Assembly (NCBI GenBank): GCA_903903925.1
Contig: CAIVAU010000118.1
Span: 1 to 35,216 of the forward strand
Direction: 5' to 3'
Origin: an uncultured cyanobacterium
GTDB lineage: Bacteria; Cyanobacteriota; Cyanobacteriia; Cyanobacteriales; Nostocaceae
Length of the DNA stretch: 35,216 bases
Shown: positions 17,926-26,841 of the stretch, piece by piece
Layout: each line of letters starts with the position of its first letter
Numbering within the stretch: the first letter of the stretch is position 1
The notes under the pieces: generated by a model
Databases searched by the model: none
Told to the model about the DNA's origin: nothing
Seen by the model: only the letters and a program-made list of their open reading frames with translations
Made by a program: the position numbers and the translations under genes

Positions 17926-20130
17926 GTGCGTAACTCTTATATTTTATTATTAACCGTAAATTTAGCGATACACTCAAATTCGTTTGCTATTATGAAACAC
18001 TCAAAATCATATAACAAGAACAGTAAGTCAAAACCACATAACAAGAACAGTAAGATTGATTTATCCGAAACTTTAATGAGTGAGTTAGCCTCAGTAGTTA
18101 ATGACACTTTTCCGGACACATTTTTAACATATACCAGAGCTATCTTACTAGCATCGGATAATCCGAGCGCGGCGCAACTCTTGCCGGAACCTAACGTTGA
18201 TTTAACCCCATACTATTTCAGCAGCAATCCTGACGATAATCTACCTAACGTAGTTGGACTATATACTAATACCCTCACAGCTTCAAGCGATCCTAATATT
18301 TTAGTTTTACAAGATCAATTTGAGTCAAAAATCATTTGGGGTCGTCAAGGAAGCGATACCCTGATTGGTTTTGACCCTAGTGGTCTCTATCCTGTTGCTG
18401 ATGGTAAGCGGAGAATTGATATTTTTGTCGGTGATGTTTCCGAGGAACAAATTGACTCATTACTCTCTAGCACACCTTTACCAAGCGGTGTTCAAACGCA
18501 GTGGCCAAACACATTTATTCTGGGTGATTGGCGAGAACCCTACTATCTTGATAACCAAAAAGATCCCTTAGGTTTAAACCAATATGCTCTAATTGCAGAC
18601 TTCAACAAAACTAAAGATACCATTCAGCTGCACGGCAATTCCCAAGACTATAAACTGGTAAAAACTAGCCTGGGAACAGCAATATTTTGGCAGAATAACA
18701 AAAATGATTATGACCTTATCGGCGTGGTGGCTGGAGTTGATGATTTGAATTTAAACGGTAACTACTTCAGTTACAAGGGCAACACTGCACCAGAACCAGT
18801 CCTAAAAGGGGCTAAGCAAATCGGGACTGCCGGGATTGATTACTTATTTACTTCGACCGTAGATGCTGAGGGCAATCTCTATGTCGCAGGAGCAACCACT
18901 GGCTCTTTGTTCGGACCCAAGTTAGGATATACTGATGCTTGGATGACCAAATACGGTAGCAATGGCAACAATCTGTGGGGTAAACAATTTGGTACGGCCA
19001 CACATGACGTATCGTCTATAGCTAGTGACGGAAGCAATATTATTGCACACGTATGGGATATAGCTAGTTACGGAAGCAATATTTATGCTGTGGGAAACAC
19101 CTCAACTAAGCAAGACGGCAATCCTATTACTATAGGAGGAAACGATGTTTATTTAGCTAAGTACAATAGTAATGACGGCAAGCTGGTGTGGATTAAACAG
19201 TATGGGACTGTAACGGGTGATGAATCTTTTAAAGTTAGCACCGATAGCAGTGGCAATATTTACGCTGCTGGACACACTCTTGGTTCCTTGCCGGGACAAC
19301 AAAACCACAACGTAGGACAAGACCCCACCCAAATACCATCAACTGATTCCTTTGTGACCAAGTTCGACAGCAATGGTAATCAGCTGTGGACTAGTGAGTT
19401 TGGCACGAGCGCACTTGATGACGACTGGGGTGTTGCAACTGACAAATATGGCAATGTCTTCGCTGGAGGAAATACATTAGGTAACTTCGGAGGTCCCAAT
19501 GCTGGAGCGTATGATGCCTGGCTAGTTAAGTTGGATCAAAAAGATGGTCATATAGATTGGGTTAGACAGTTTGGTACGCCCACTTATGACTTTCTGTGGA
19601 ATGTTAAAACGGATAGTACGGGGAATGTTTATGCGTCCGGATGGACTCGGGGAGACTTGGGTGGGAAAAACGCTGGGGATTCTGATGTCTGGTTAGCGAA
19701 GTATGACACTAATGGGAACCAGTTGTGGATTAAACAGTTCGGCACTAGTGGCGATGATGCACCCTATTTAAATGGGATGGACGTGGACTCAAAGGACAAC
19801 ATCTTCCTAGCGGGACATACAAACGGCAACTTGGGGGGAAAAAATGCTGGATCTTATGATGCCTGGGTGGCGAAGTATGACAAGAATGGCAACCAGGTGT
19901 GGATTAAACAGTTTGGTACACCCGAGTATGACACCAGTACTGCGGTCAGTGCTGATAGTCATGGTAACCTATACGTATCGGGATTTACTGAGGGAAGTTT
20001 GGGAGCTACCAATGCTGGGTCTTTTGACTCTTGGATACTCAAATTAAACGCTGATAACGGACAAATAGAAGATTTTACTGGTAATTGCCCCTATCCTGAT
20101 CCGAGTTCATGCCTAGGCAATCATCGATAG
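17926..20130 (+). CDS. Secreted SBBP-repeat seven-bladed beta-propeller protein
   Basis: Up to 734 residues from a GTG start; ATG at 17992 is an alternative. With the GTG start, the first 21 residues are moderately hydrophobic and could be a signal peptide, which is uncertain. Residues about 140-290 hold a GRQGSDTLIG segment and a domain ending in LNGNYFSY, which in cyanobacteria often accompanies RTX-like secreted proteins. From about 300 to 715 there are seven SBBP-type repeats of about 55 residues, each with a FGT/YGT start, a D-x-x-GN-x-Y/F strand and WxxKY/WIKQ, consistent with a seven-bladed propeller. Its position after HlyD suggests it was the type I secretion substrate. Function is unknown; surface adhesion or scaffolding is a guess from the family. 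Confidence 0.82.
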   Translation: MRNSYILLLTVNLAIHSNSFAIMKHSKSYNKNSKSKPHNKNSKIDLSETLMSELASVVNDTFPDTFLTYTRAILLASDNPSAAQLLPEPNVDLTPYYFSSNPDDNLPNVVGLYTNTLTASSDPNILVLQDQFESKIIWGRQGSDTLIGFDPSGLYPVADGKRRIDIFVGDVSEEQIDSLLSSTPLPSGVQTQWPNTFILGDWREPYYLDNQKDPLGLNQYALIADFNKTKDTIQLHGNSQDYKLVKTSLGTAIFWQNNKNDYDLIGVVAGVDDLNLNGNYFSYKGNTAPEPVLKGAKQIGTAGIDYLFTSTVDAEGNLYVAGATTGSLFGPKLGYTDAWMTKYGSNGNNLWGKQFGTATHDVSSIASDGSNIIAHVWDIASYGSNIYAVGNTSTKQDGNPITIGGNDVYLAKYNSNDGKLVWIKQYGTVTGDESFKVSTDSSGNIYAAGHTLGSLPGQQNHNVGQDPTQIPSTDSFVTKFDSNGNQLWTSEFGTSALDDDWGVATDKYGNVFAGGNTLGNFGGPNAGAYDAWLVKLDQKDGHIDWVRQFGTPTYDFLWNVKTDSTGNVYASGWTRGDLGGKNAGDSDVWLAKYDTNGNQLWIKQFGTSGDDAPYLNGMDVDSKDNIFLAGHTNGNLGGKNAGSYDAWVAKYDKNGNQVWIKQFGTPEYDTSTAVSADSHGNLYVSGFTEGSLGATNAGSFDSWILKLNADNGQIEDFTGNCPYPDPSSCLGNHR
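19018..19083 (+). repeat. 42-base-period duplication inside the second propeller repeat
   Basis: ATAGCTAG(T/T)(G/T)ACGGAAGCAATATT-type 24-base copies begin at 19018 and 19060 with one difference. The protein gains an extra IASDGSNI/IASYGSNI segment, which distorts the second blade compared with the other six. Confidence 0.75.
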
Positions 20131-20577
20131 TCAAAGTGTCAAGAGCGCCGCTTCGGGGTAACCATTCTTGGGTAGTGTGCCGCAGGCACACTACCCAAGA
20201 ATGCGCGTTGTAACTATTGGACGATAAGAAGTGCGGGCACGCTAAACAAATGTAAAAAAAATGGAATCGGATTTGATATTTTACGAGACAATACGGGAGC
20301 GTATAAGTGTAAGAAGAAGATTAGCGAAGAAAGTCAAAGGTTCTAACCATTAATCTTCAAGCTACAAAACATCAAAGATGTTACAGGCTCACCCCTGAAA
20401 TTCACTACAACTGGACATGACTTTACTTGTTCAAAGATGAACTGTTCCGGGATACAATGGTTGTTATCTGGGGTCATACAACAAAGCTGCTCAAATCCTT
20501 TTGCAACATACATTTTGGCAGTTTTTGACCCCTATTTTCTCAAGTCTTGTGAGAAATCCGGGTAATGACTAATGACT
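20131..20577. other. Intergenic region between convergent genes
   Basis: 447 bases with no convincing gene. It holds the perfect inverted repeat at 20163-20203 and two TAATGAC-type heptamers at 20563-20577, just before the stop of the minus-strand sulfonate-binding gene. The remainder shows no coding frame or RNA fold that I can support. Confidence 0.7.
20163..20203. repeat. Perfect 19-bp inverted repeat with 3-base loop
   Basis: The left arm 20163-20181 and right arm 20185-20203 are exact reverse complements around GCA. In RNA this forms a very stable hairpin from either strand. It lies 33 bases after the propeller gene, between convergent genes, so it could act as a two-way 3'-end stabiliser or attenuator. 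There is no T-tract on either side, so it is not a classic intrinsic terminator. It may be a dispersed palindromic element. Confidence 0.9.
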
Positions 20578-21696
20578 TCAGCTTGGTGATAAGGCAGCGT
20601 ATTGTTCTGGTTTGAGCATAGCGTCTTTTACATCAATTTTTTTAGGTATTAACTTCAAATCATAGAATGTATCAGCCACTTTCTGCTGTTCATTAATCAA
20701 CCCTTGATTAATTGGTACGACGCCAAAACTCTTCCTAAAAGTGGCTTTTTTGAGGACTTCTAAATCAATTTTCAACACAGGTGCCAATGCCTCTGCGACA
20801 GCTTCTCGATTTTTATCAGACCAATTTTCTAGTTTTTTGATCTCCTCTAAAATTGCTTTAACTGTTTGCGGGTTCTCATTAGCAAACTTACGAGTAGCAA
20901 GATAATATCCTCCTTGTTTATTAATATTTTTACCATCAACTAAGACACGGGCATTGGTATTTTTTTCAGCATCAGCATAAAATGGGTCCCAAATTGACCA
21001 GGCATCTATATTACCTTTAACAAAGGCAGCACGGGCATCGGCTGGTGGTAAAGATATAGGTAGAATATCGCTATATTTCAATCCTGCTTTCTCTAAAACT
21101 TGCAACACAAAATAATGAGCGCTAGAACCTTTCTGAAACACTATCTTTTTACCTTTTAAGTCAGCTAATGTTTTGATAGGAGAGTTTTGAGGAACAAGAA
21201 TAGCTTCACCAGCAGGGCTAGGAGCAATCCCTGCGATATAAGTAAGTGATGCTCCGGCAGCTTGGGCAAATATTGGCGGAGATTCTCCTGTATGACCAAA
21301 GTCAATACTCCCCACATTCATTGCTTCTAAAAGTTGTGGTCCGGCTGGAAACTCTATCCACTGTACAGATACCCCTTCTGGTTTCAGACGGGTTTCTAAA
21401 ACCCCTTTACTCTTAAGGAGAATTGCTGATTTTTGATAGCCAAACCTGACGACAGATGATTTTGTATCAGTTGCATTAGTCGCAGATGTAGCGGTGGGAT
21501 TAGCAGAATTATTGGGTGTACAAGCAGCGAATAATATGCTGATACATAGACCTGCTATAAAAGCCCCAAATATCTCTTGTCGAAAGACATATAACAACTT
21601 TTCTTGTCTTTTAAACCAAAAGCTAGTGTGTGGTATCAAAAATAACCTTCCTAAGGTCATCTTTCGCAAATATTTGATCAGTAGGTTAATCATCAA
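20578..21696 (-). CDS. ssuA: Aliphatic sulfonate ABC transporter substrate-binding lipoprotein
   Basis: A periplasmic binding protein of the SsuA/TauA type. A hydrophobic stretch (about 43-56) ends in the lipobox LFAAC with Cys59, so it should be a lipoprotein. Mature-domain signatures include RFGYQKSA, EFPAGPQLLEAMNVGSIDFGHTGE, LKGKKIVFQKGS and WSIWDPFYA, all typical of sulfonate-binding proteins. The 58 residues before the Cys are long for a signal peptide; the ATG at residue 13 or a later start may be the real one. It is divergent from, and clearly paralogous to, the next gene (shared EFPAGP, EAMN-GSIDFG-TGESPPIFAQ). The ligand (taurine, alkanesulfonate or another organosulfur) cannot be told. 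Confidence 0.9.
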   Translation of the reverse strand: MMINLLIKYLRKMTLGRLFLIPHTSFWFKRQEKLLYVFRQEIFGAFIAGLCISILFAACTPNNSANPTATSATNATDTKSSVVRFGYQKSAILLKSKGVLETRLKPEGVSVQWIEFPAGPQLLEAMNVGSIDFGHTGESPPIFAQAAGASLTYIAGIAPSPAGEAILVPQNSPIKTLADLKGKKIVFQKGSSAHYFVLQVLEKAGLKYSDILPISLPPADARAAFVKGNIDAWSIWDPFYADAEKNTNARVLVDGKNINKQGGYYLATRKFANENPQTVKAILEEIKKLENWSDKNREAVAEALAPVLKIDLEVLKKATFRKSFGVVPINQGLINEQQKVADTFYDLKLIPKKIDVKDAMLKPEQYAALSPS

Positions 21697-21753
21697 TCTT
21701 CAATGACTGGTATTGTACTAATAATAGATACAATTACAGTAATATACAAGAAT

Positions 21754-22818
21754 ATGCAACTAAAAAAACTCCTGCTAGTCAGGCTGTTAGGAATTTTCAG
21801 CAGATTATTCCAGATTGGGAAATTATCCAGAATTCGCGTATTCGCCCTATTCTTTAGCTTAGGACTAGGCTTGAGTCTGACTCTGTCTGCTTGTTCCAGC
21901 AGTACAAATAACTCTACTGCAACCCAAACCACAAACCAAAAAGGTGCTGTCGTTCACATCGGCTATCAGAAAGCAGCAACTATTCTCTATTCGCTGAAGG
22001 CAAAAAAAGACTTGGAGAAAGCCTTACCTGGTGCTACCGTAACTTGGACAGAATTTCCAGCCGGTCCGCCAATGTTAGAGGCAATGAATGCTGGAAGTAT
22101 TGATTTTGGATATACTGGTGAATCACCACCCATATTTGCCCAAGTAGCAGGTATTCCTTTAGTTTACGTTGCTTACGATCCTTGGAGTCCAAAAGCTGAA
22201 GCTATCATCGTACCGAAAAATTCACCACTTAAAACTGTAGCAGAACTCAAAGGGAAAAGAGTGGCTTTTGCTAAAGGCTCAAATGCTAACTACTTACTGG
22301 TAAAAGCATTAGAAAAAGCAGGATTAAAGTATGATGACATCAAACCAACCACGCTCCCACCTCCTGATGCTCGTGGAGCTTTTGAGGGTAATAATGTAGA
22401 AGCGTGGGCTATTTGGGACCCATACTTAGCCGCAGCAGTAGCTGCAACAGGCGCACGTACCTTGACCGATGGAACAGGACTTGTACCGAATCGGGGCTAT
22501 TATCTTGCAGCCAAATCCTTTGTGGAGAAGCAACCTGATACTTTAAAAACCGTTCTCGATCAAGTGAAAAAAACGAGCAACTGGGCGCAAAAAAATCCGA
22601 CGGAAGTGGCAAAATTTCTTTCACCAGTATTGGGTATTGATGCTGCTGTTTTGGAGGTAGCAGAAAAGCGGCGCGAGTATGGAGTCCTGCCAATAACAGA
22701 TGAAGTTATTGCTGGACAACAGGAAGCAGCTAATACCTTTTATAAAATCAAACTTGTGACAAAGTCAATCAACGTCAAGGAAGCAGTTTGGAAAGGTAGG
22801 TCAACTACCCCTACCTAA
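21754..22818 (+). CDS. ssuA: Second SsuA-like sulfonate-binding lipoprotein
   Basis: The frame opens at 21703, but the ATG at 21754 gives a better signal: basic MQLKKLLLVRLL, a hydrophobic core and the lipobox LTLSAC (Cys47 from this start). The binding-domain signatures match the divergent neighbour (IGYQKAAT, EFPAGPPMLEAMNAGSIDFG, WAIWDPYLAA). The two genes thus form a head-to-head pair and share a regulatory region of about 60-100 bases, which fits common sulfur-starvation control, though no operator is recognised. An imperfect short palindrome (CCTACC/GGTAGG) covers the stop codon. Confidence 0.9.
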   Translation: MQLKKLLLVRLLGIFSRLFQIGKLSRIRVFALFFSLGLGLSLTLSACSSSTNNSTATQTTNQKGAVVHIGYQKAATILYSLKAKKDLEKALPGATVTWTEFPAGPPMLEAMNAGSIDFGYTGESPPIFAQVAGIPLVYVAYDPWSPKAEAIIVPKNSPLKTVAELKGKRVAFAKGSNANYLLVKALEKAGLKYDDIKPTTLPPPDARGAFEGNNVEAWAIWDPYLAAAVAATGARTLTDGTGLVPNRGYYLAAKSFVEKQPDTLKTVLDQVKKTSNWAQKNPTEVAKFLSPVLGIDAAVLEVAEKRREYGVLPITDEVIAGQQEAANTFYKIKLVTKSINVKEAVWKGRSTTPT

Positions 22819-22970
22819 TGAGGTAGGAACTTGCGGAAAACCTAGTCTAGGGTGGCTTATGTATAATCCCTTGCTATTTGTGCTATACTCCTCTCTAAGA
22901 TTTTAAATTACAGTAACATGATAGGTGTATCGTAGATTAAGCGTCATCGAAAAACCAGAGGAAATTTAAC

Positions 22971-23642
22971 ATGACAAAAGTTACAATCTATAGTGCCGTT
23001 GTTTGCCCCTTTGCCCACAGATCGCGCTTAGCTTTACTAGAAAAGGGTGTTGACTTCGATTTGGTTGAAATTGATTTGCAGAACAAACCACCCGGATTCA
23101 CAAATATATCTCCCTACGGTAAAGTTCCTGCTATCAAATATGGTGAACAGCGCGTTTGGGAATCAGCAATTATTAACGAATATCTAGAGGAAGTATTCCC
23201 CAATCCATCGCTGTTACCAAAAGAGCCAATACTAAGGGCACAAGCCAGGATTTGGATTGATTTTGCCAACACCCGGCTTGTTCCAGCATACTCTAGTTTG
23301 CTACGTTCTCCAGATTCCGAACAACAAAAAGCGGCTGCAATTGAATTACAGAATCATTTGCAATTTATCGAAAATGAGGCTTTGGCAAAATTATCTGGAG
23401 ATGGGCCATACTGGTTTGGTAACTCTATCAGTCTTGTTGATCTCACCTATTATCCTTGGTTTGAGCGCTGGGCTACTATTGAAGAATACCGAAATTTTCA
23501 AATACCATCTGAATTAACTCGCTTGCAACGTTGGCGTCAGGCTGTAAGTCAGCGAGAGTCGGTACTGGCGATCGCTAACTCTAAAGAATTTTACTTACAA
23601 CGCTATGCCAGATTTGCACCTGTTCCTGTTAGCGTAAATTAG
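22971..23642 (+). CDS. Glutathione S-transferase, Cys-type
   Basis: A 223-residue protein with an N-terminal thioredoxin-like domain starting TIYSAVVCPFAHR. Cys12 in CPFAHR is in the catalytic position of omega/lambda/dehydroascorbate-reductase-like GSTs, KVPAIKYGE follows, and Glu64-Ser65 (VWES) would bind the glutathione gamma-glutamyl group. The C-terminal half is helical. Such GSTs reduce mixed disulfides or open glutathione adducts rather than conjugate electrophiles. It lies between sulfonate uptake genes, which may mean a joint role in sulfur or xenobiotic metabolism; this is inference. Confidence 0.9.
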   Translation: MTKVTIYSAVVCPFAHRSRLALLEKGVDFDLVEIDLQNKPPGFTNISPYGKVPAIKYGEQRVWESAIINEYLEEVFPNPSLLPKEPILRAQARIWIDFANTRLVPAYSSLLRSPDSEQQKAAAIELQNHLQFIENEALAKLSGDGPYWFGNSISLVDLTYYPWFERWATIEEYRNFQIPSELTRLQRWRQAVSQRESVLAIANSKEFYLQRYARFAPVPVSVN

Positions 23643-23732
23643 CAAAACAAAGCTGAAAAGTAACTCCCCAATTCAGTAGATGTTTGAGAAGCAACCTCAG
23701 GAGAAAGTGTAAGTATCCTCGACTGGCTAGTT

Positions 23733-24713
23733 ATGAAATACATCAATCTTGGCAAAACTGGACTAAAAGTATCCCGCCTATCCCTTGGTACGATGACATA
23801 TGGGTCACGCCAATGGCGAGAATGGGTACTGGAAGAAGAAGAAAGTCGCCCGTTTATTAAACTTGCTTTGGAATTGGGCATTAATTTCTTTGACACCGCC
23901 GATGTTTACTCTTTGGGTGTCAGCGAAGAAATAGTAGGAAAGGCACTCAAAGACTTTGCAAAAAGAGAGCAAGTCATCATTGCTACTAAAGTTTATAATA
24001 AAGTAGGCGATGGGCCCAATGACAGGGGATTGTCTCGCAAACATATTTTTGATAGCATCGATGCCTCATTACGACGACTACAAACAGATTACGTAGATTT
24101 GTACCAAATTCATCGCTGGGATGACGAGACACCTATAGAGGAAACCCTAGAGGCTCTGCACGATGTTATCAAAGCTGGTAAGGTAAGATACATTGGTGCA
24201 TCAAGTATGTACGCTTGGCAATTTTCCAAAGCCCTCTACACGGCAGATAAATACGGTTGGACTCGCTTCGTTTCCATGCAAAATCACTACAACCTAGTCT
24301 ATCGAGAAGAAGAAAGAGAAGTACTGCCTTTATCTCGCGCTGAGGGAATTGGAATTATTCCCTGGAGTCCTTTAGCGCGGGGTTTTCTGGCTGGAAATCG
24401 ACAAAAGCAAGGCTATGGTGAGACTGTGCGGGCAAAAACCGATGAATTTGCTCATAATCTCTACTATCAAGAGTCGGATTTTCAAACTGTCGATCGCGTC
24501 CTAGACTTAGCTCAAAAGCGTGGTGTTAAACCAGCCCAAATTGCCCTAGCTTGGTTGTTGCATCAACCGGGTGTGACAGCCCCTATCATCGGTGCTAGCA
24601 AAATAGAACATCTTAAAGAAGCGATCGAGGCTCTGGATTTGGTACTTTCTGAGGAAGAACGCAAGTTGCTTGAGGAACCATACCAACCTCATCCAATTTT
24701 AGGGCATCACTAG
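23733..24713 (+). CDS. Aldo/keto reductase (YghZ/Tas-like)
   Basis: A 326-residue aldo/keto reductase with the full tetrad: Asp54 and Tyr59 (FDTADVYS), Lys86 (IATKVY) and His127 (YQIHRWD). The start KYINLGKTGLKVSRLSLGTM and the C-terminal PIIGASKIEHL are typical of the potassium-channel-beta/YghZ-like branch. It follows the GST by 90 bases on the same strand. Likely a general NADPH-dependent carbonyl reductase; substrate unknown. Confidence 0.92.
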   Translation: MKYINLGKTGLKVSRLSLGTMTYGSRQWREWVLEEEESRPFIKLALELGINFFDTADVYSLGVSEEIVGKALKDFAKREQVIIATKVYNKVGDGPNDRGLSRKHIFDSIDASLRRLQTDYVDLYQIHRWDDETPIEETLEALHDVIKAGKVRYIGASSMYAWQFSKALYTADKYGWTRFVSMQNHYNLVYREEEREVLPLSRAEGIGIIPWSPLARGFLAGNRQKQGYGETVRAKTDEFAHNLYYQESDFQTVDRVLDLAQKRGVKPAQIALAWLLHQPGVTAPIIGASKIEHLKEAIEALDLVLSEEERKLLEEPYQPHPILGHH

Positions 24714-24773
24714 AATATGTTCGCCCAATTGAATATCATGTCCGCTTAATGACTTGTAAATAAAAAATTGGTT

Positions 24774-24828
24774 CGTAGTTGCTCTGTCTTCGCTCTATAA
24801 ATGTCTTGGCGAAGACAGAGCAACTACG
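24774..24828. repeat. Perfect 20-bp inverted repeat with 15-base loop
   Basis: The arms 24774-24793 and 24809-24828 are exact reverse complements. The repeat lies about 60 bases after the aldo/keto reductase stop and may end or stabilise its transcript. No T-run follows, so a dispersed palindromic element (a MITE-like remnant or REP-type unit) is equally possible. Confidence 0.88.
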
Positions 24829-25117
24829 TCCCTTATCGTAAGTATTCAACCCCAATTTCATTTGGCAATTGTTTACAATCTGCCCTTGCTTTTTTATTAA
24901 GAATATGTGACACTTCAAAATACGACAACCCTAGCAATTTATAGTACTATCTGATCCCATGGCTACTATTTGGCTATAGAGCGATAAAAGTAATTGATAA
25001 GAGTAGTAGTGTCAATAAACTTAGGTTTCAGAAGTTGAGGACTGATGGGATAACAAGCTGAGGAGTGAAAGCTCGTTAACTTTCCAAGCCAGCCAAACTG
25101 CCACAAAGTGTAATACT

Positions 25118-25123
25118 AGGAGG
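25118..25123 (+). promoter_or_regulatory. Shine-Dalgarno of the SsuB-like gene
   Basis: A perfect AGGAGG is followed by a T-run and the ATG at 25133 (9-base spacing). It supports this start over the in-frame ATG at residue 8. Confidence 0.75.
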
Positions 25124-25132
25124 TTTTTTTAT

Positions 25133-25915
25133 ATGGTATCTGAACTTGATGGGATGCATTTAAAACTAGAAGGTTTAAGAAAGTCCTTTGGCACTAAACC
25201 TGTGTTGCAAGGCATAGATTTGGATATAAAGCCAGGAGAGTTTGTCGCAATTGTCGGTCGTAGTGGATGTGGTAAGAGTACACTGCTACGCCTCATTGCA
25301 GGATTAGACACTCCAAGTTCAGGAAGTATTTTTTTGAATGGCAAACAGTCATATGGTCGGATCAATCCAACGATCCGAATGATGTTCCAAGATCCGCGTC
25401 TCCTCCCGTGGCAAAAGGTATTAGCAAATGTTGAGCTTGGCTTGCTTGGGTCGAAAGTATTTGTACGACAAAATGCTTTACAAGTTCTTCGTGCTGTAGG
25501 ACTCGAAGATCGCGCCAACGATTGGCCTGCTGTACTTTCGGGTGGACAACGCCAGAGGGTAGCTTTAGCACGAGCATTGGTCAATAAACCTTCTTTGTTG
25601 CTTCTAGATGAACCTCTGGGCGCTTTAGATGCTCTGACGCGCATTGAGATGCAGGAATTAATCGAGGGTTTATGGCAAAAACAGCAATTCACTTCGCTGT
25701 TGATTACTCATGATGTAGAGGAAGCAGTAGTTTTAGCAGACCGAGTTATACTGATTGAAGCTGGTCAAATAACAATGAATATTTCCGTCCCTTTATCGCG
25801 TCCGAGAGCAAAGGGAGATCCAATGTTTATTCAAACAGTAGAGCAAATTTTGCAGCGTGTCATGGGCAGGCAGGAAAATTTTAACGAAGCGAGGGAAGCA
25901 CGATTATTGGTTTGA
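25133..25915 (+). CDS. ssuB: Sulfonate/nitrate-type ABC transporter ATPase
   Basis: A 260-residue nucleotide-binding protein with Walker [10 protein letters not shown] (42-50), Q-loop [11 protein letters not shown], signature LSGGQRQR (135-142), Walker B LLLLDEP (155-161) and H-loop LLITHD. The Q-loop context and overall layout match the SsuB/TauB/NrtD branch. With the SsuA-like genes 2-5 kb away it would power sulfonate import. No SsuC permease or SsuD monooxygenase gene is in the window, so the transporter is split or its permease is encoded outside. Confidence 0.9.
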   Translation: MVSELDGMHLKLEGLRKSFGTKPVLQGIDLDIKPGEFVAIVGRSGCGKSTLLRLIAGLDTPSSGSIFLNGKQSYGRINPTIRMMFQDPRLLPWQKVLANVELGLLGSKVFVRQNALQVLRAVGLEDRANDWPAVLSGGQRQRVALARALVNKPSLLLLDEPLGALDALTRIEMQELIEGLWQKQQFTSLLITHDVEEAVVLADRVILIEAGQITMNISVPLSRPRAKGDPMFIQTVEQILQRVMGRQENFNEAREARLLV

Positions 25916-26255
25916 GTTGACTGGGACTGACAAATCCGGCAATGAACCCTGACGGCGATACCCGCAAACAACTCAAATCTCGGTTAGTGGATAGAGGCGA
26001 TCGCGCTGTTAACTGCTTGAAATACTTGCTCAACAGCGATCGCCAATTCTGGAAAAGTTCTACCACAACCCATGGGTCTTGGGGATCAAGTTTTTGTCCA
26101 AAGTGTTATGAAACACAAAAAAAGCTCTGGCAGTAATGCCTGAGCCTTTATATGTTGTAAAATGTCAAGTCTGTCTGAAGAATTAATGTCCTATCTTCAA
26201 CCTTCTTTCGCGGGATTCCCCTTCTTCTTAATCCGAGAAGGGATAGCGCGGTTAT
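25916..26255. other. Intergenic region with two HIP1 sites
   Basis: 340 bases between convergent genes. It holds HIP1 octamers at 25997 and 26036 and the minus-strand terminator at 26117-26145. A 64-codon frame at 25942-26136 ends inside the terminator and resembles nothing I know, so I do not call it. Confidence 0.6.
26117..26145 (-). terminator. Intrinsic terminator of the RRM protein gene
   Basis: Read on the minus strand, a nine-base stem (GCTCAGGCA/TGCCAGAGC with one T-T mismatch) and a four-base loop are followed by seven T's. It lies about 110 bases past the stop of the RNA-binding protein gene, which is the expected orientation. Confidence 0.75.
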
Positions 26256-26558
26256 TTAGTAGCGGTTACGGAAGCCGCCGTTGTTTCCTCGGTTTCCACC
26301 GGATGAACTTCTGTCTTCCCGTGGTCTGGCCTTATTGACTTTGAGGTCACGACCCATCCATTCAGCGCCATCAAGAGCTTCAATAGCAGCTGATTCTTCT
26401 GCTTCTGTACTCATTTCAACAAAAGCAAAGCCCCGCAACTGACCTGTTTCACGATCAGTTGGTAGCTTGATTTGCCTTACTGTACCATGTTCTGCAAAAA
26501 CAACCTGAAGATTGTCTTGTGTAACTTCGTAAGAGAGATTGCCAACGTAGAGTGACAT
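26256..26558 (-). CDS. RRM-type RNA-binding protein (cyanobacterial Rbp)
   Basis: A 100-residue protein: one RNA recognition motif with RNP2 LYVGNL (3-8) and RNP1 RGFAFVEM (42-49), then a short Gly/Arg/Asn-rich tail ending GGFRNRY. This is the standard form of the cold-responsive cyanobacterial Rbp proteins, which bind mRNA and, in some species, help target transcripts to membranes. The gene stands alone with its own terminator and an upstream leader (26559-26700) that could carry cold regulation, as known for rbp genes; I see no specific element. Confidence 0.93.
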   Translation of the reverse strand: MSLYVGNLSYEVTQDNLQVVFAEHGTVRQIKLPTDRETGQLRGFAFVEMSTEAEESAAIEALDGAEWMGRDLKVNKARPREDRSSSGGNRGNNGGFRNRY

Positions 26559-26733
26559 AATTTGTCCCCAAAATCATAAGTGTGTAGAGATTTGGATTTC
26601 GGAGAGAAGCCTGTAAGTACCAATAGGGAAAAGCCTTTCAATAATAAAAACAAACACTGCAACCGAATTTTATTCTCACCTACCATACTAGCACAGCTTT
26701 CAGAAATGCATTCTTCCTAATTACATACTTCTT

Positions 26734-26798
26734 TGTGTTCTCTGCGTCTGGAGTGGTTCAATAAATGACTTTTTAACCGCAGAGGCACAGAGAACACA
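26734..26798. repeat. Imperfect inverted repeat between RRM and amidase genes
   Basis: TGTGTTCTCTG (734-744) is the exact reverse complement of CAGAGAACACA (788-798), and the match continues imperfectly on both sides. The ACCGCAGAGGCACAGAGAACACAGAG-like composition is, from memory, a dispersed element in cyanobacterial genomes. It sits between the RRM gene's upstream side and the 3' end of the amidase gene. Confidence 0.7.
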
Positions 26799-26841
26799 GA
26801 GAGAAAAGTAGAGGTTTGGCGGCCAGAATTTTGAATTGGTA

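Larger units (their letters stand above)
24714..25132. other. Intergenic region upstream of the SsuB-like gene
   Basis: 419 bases with no convincing gene. It contains the perfect 20-bp inverted repeat at 24774-24828. The last 40 bases carry the ribosome binding site of the ATPase gene. A promoter for that gene is expected here, but I cannot define -35/-10 boxes with confidence. Confidence 0.6.

Noticed and set aside
20210..20560. Possible small genes or transposon relic in the convergent gap
   Set aside because: No frame has recognisable motifs, start signals or terminal repeats.
21703..21753. Longer start of the second SsuA-like protein
   Set aside because: The ATG at 21754 gives a normal lipoprotein signal, and the upstream bases are needed as shared promoter space.
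25129..25692. 187-codon minus-strand ORF
   Set aside because: It is antisense to the SsuB-like ATPase, whose motifs are complete.
25942..26136. 64-codon ORF with CxxC near its end
   Set aside because: It ends inside the intrinsic terminator of the opposite gene, holds two HIP1 sites and has no clear ribosome binding site or family.
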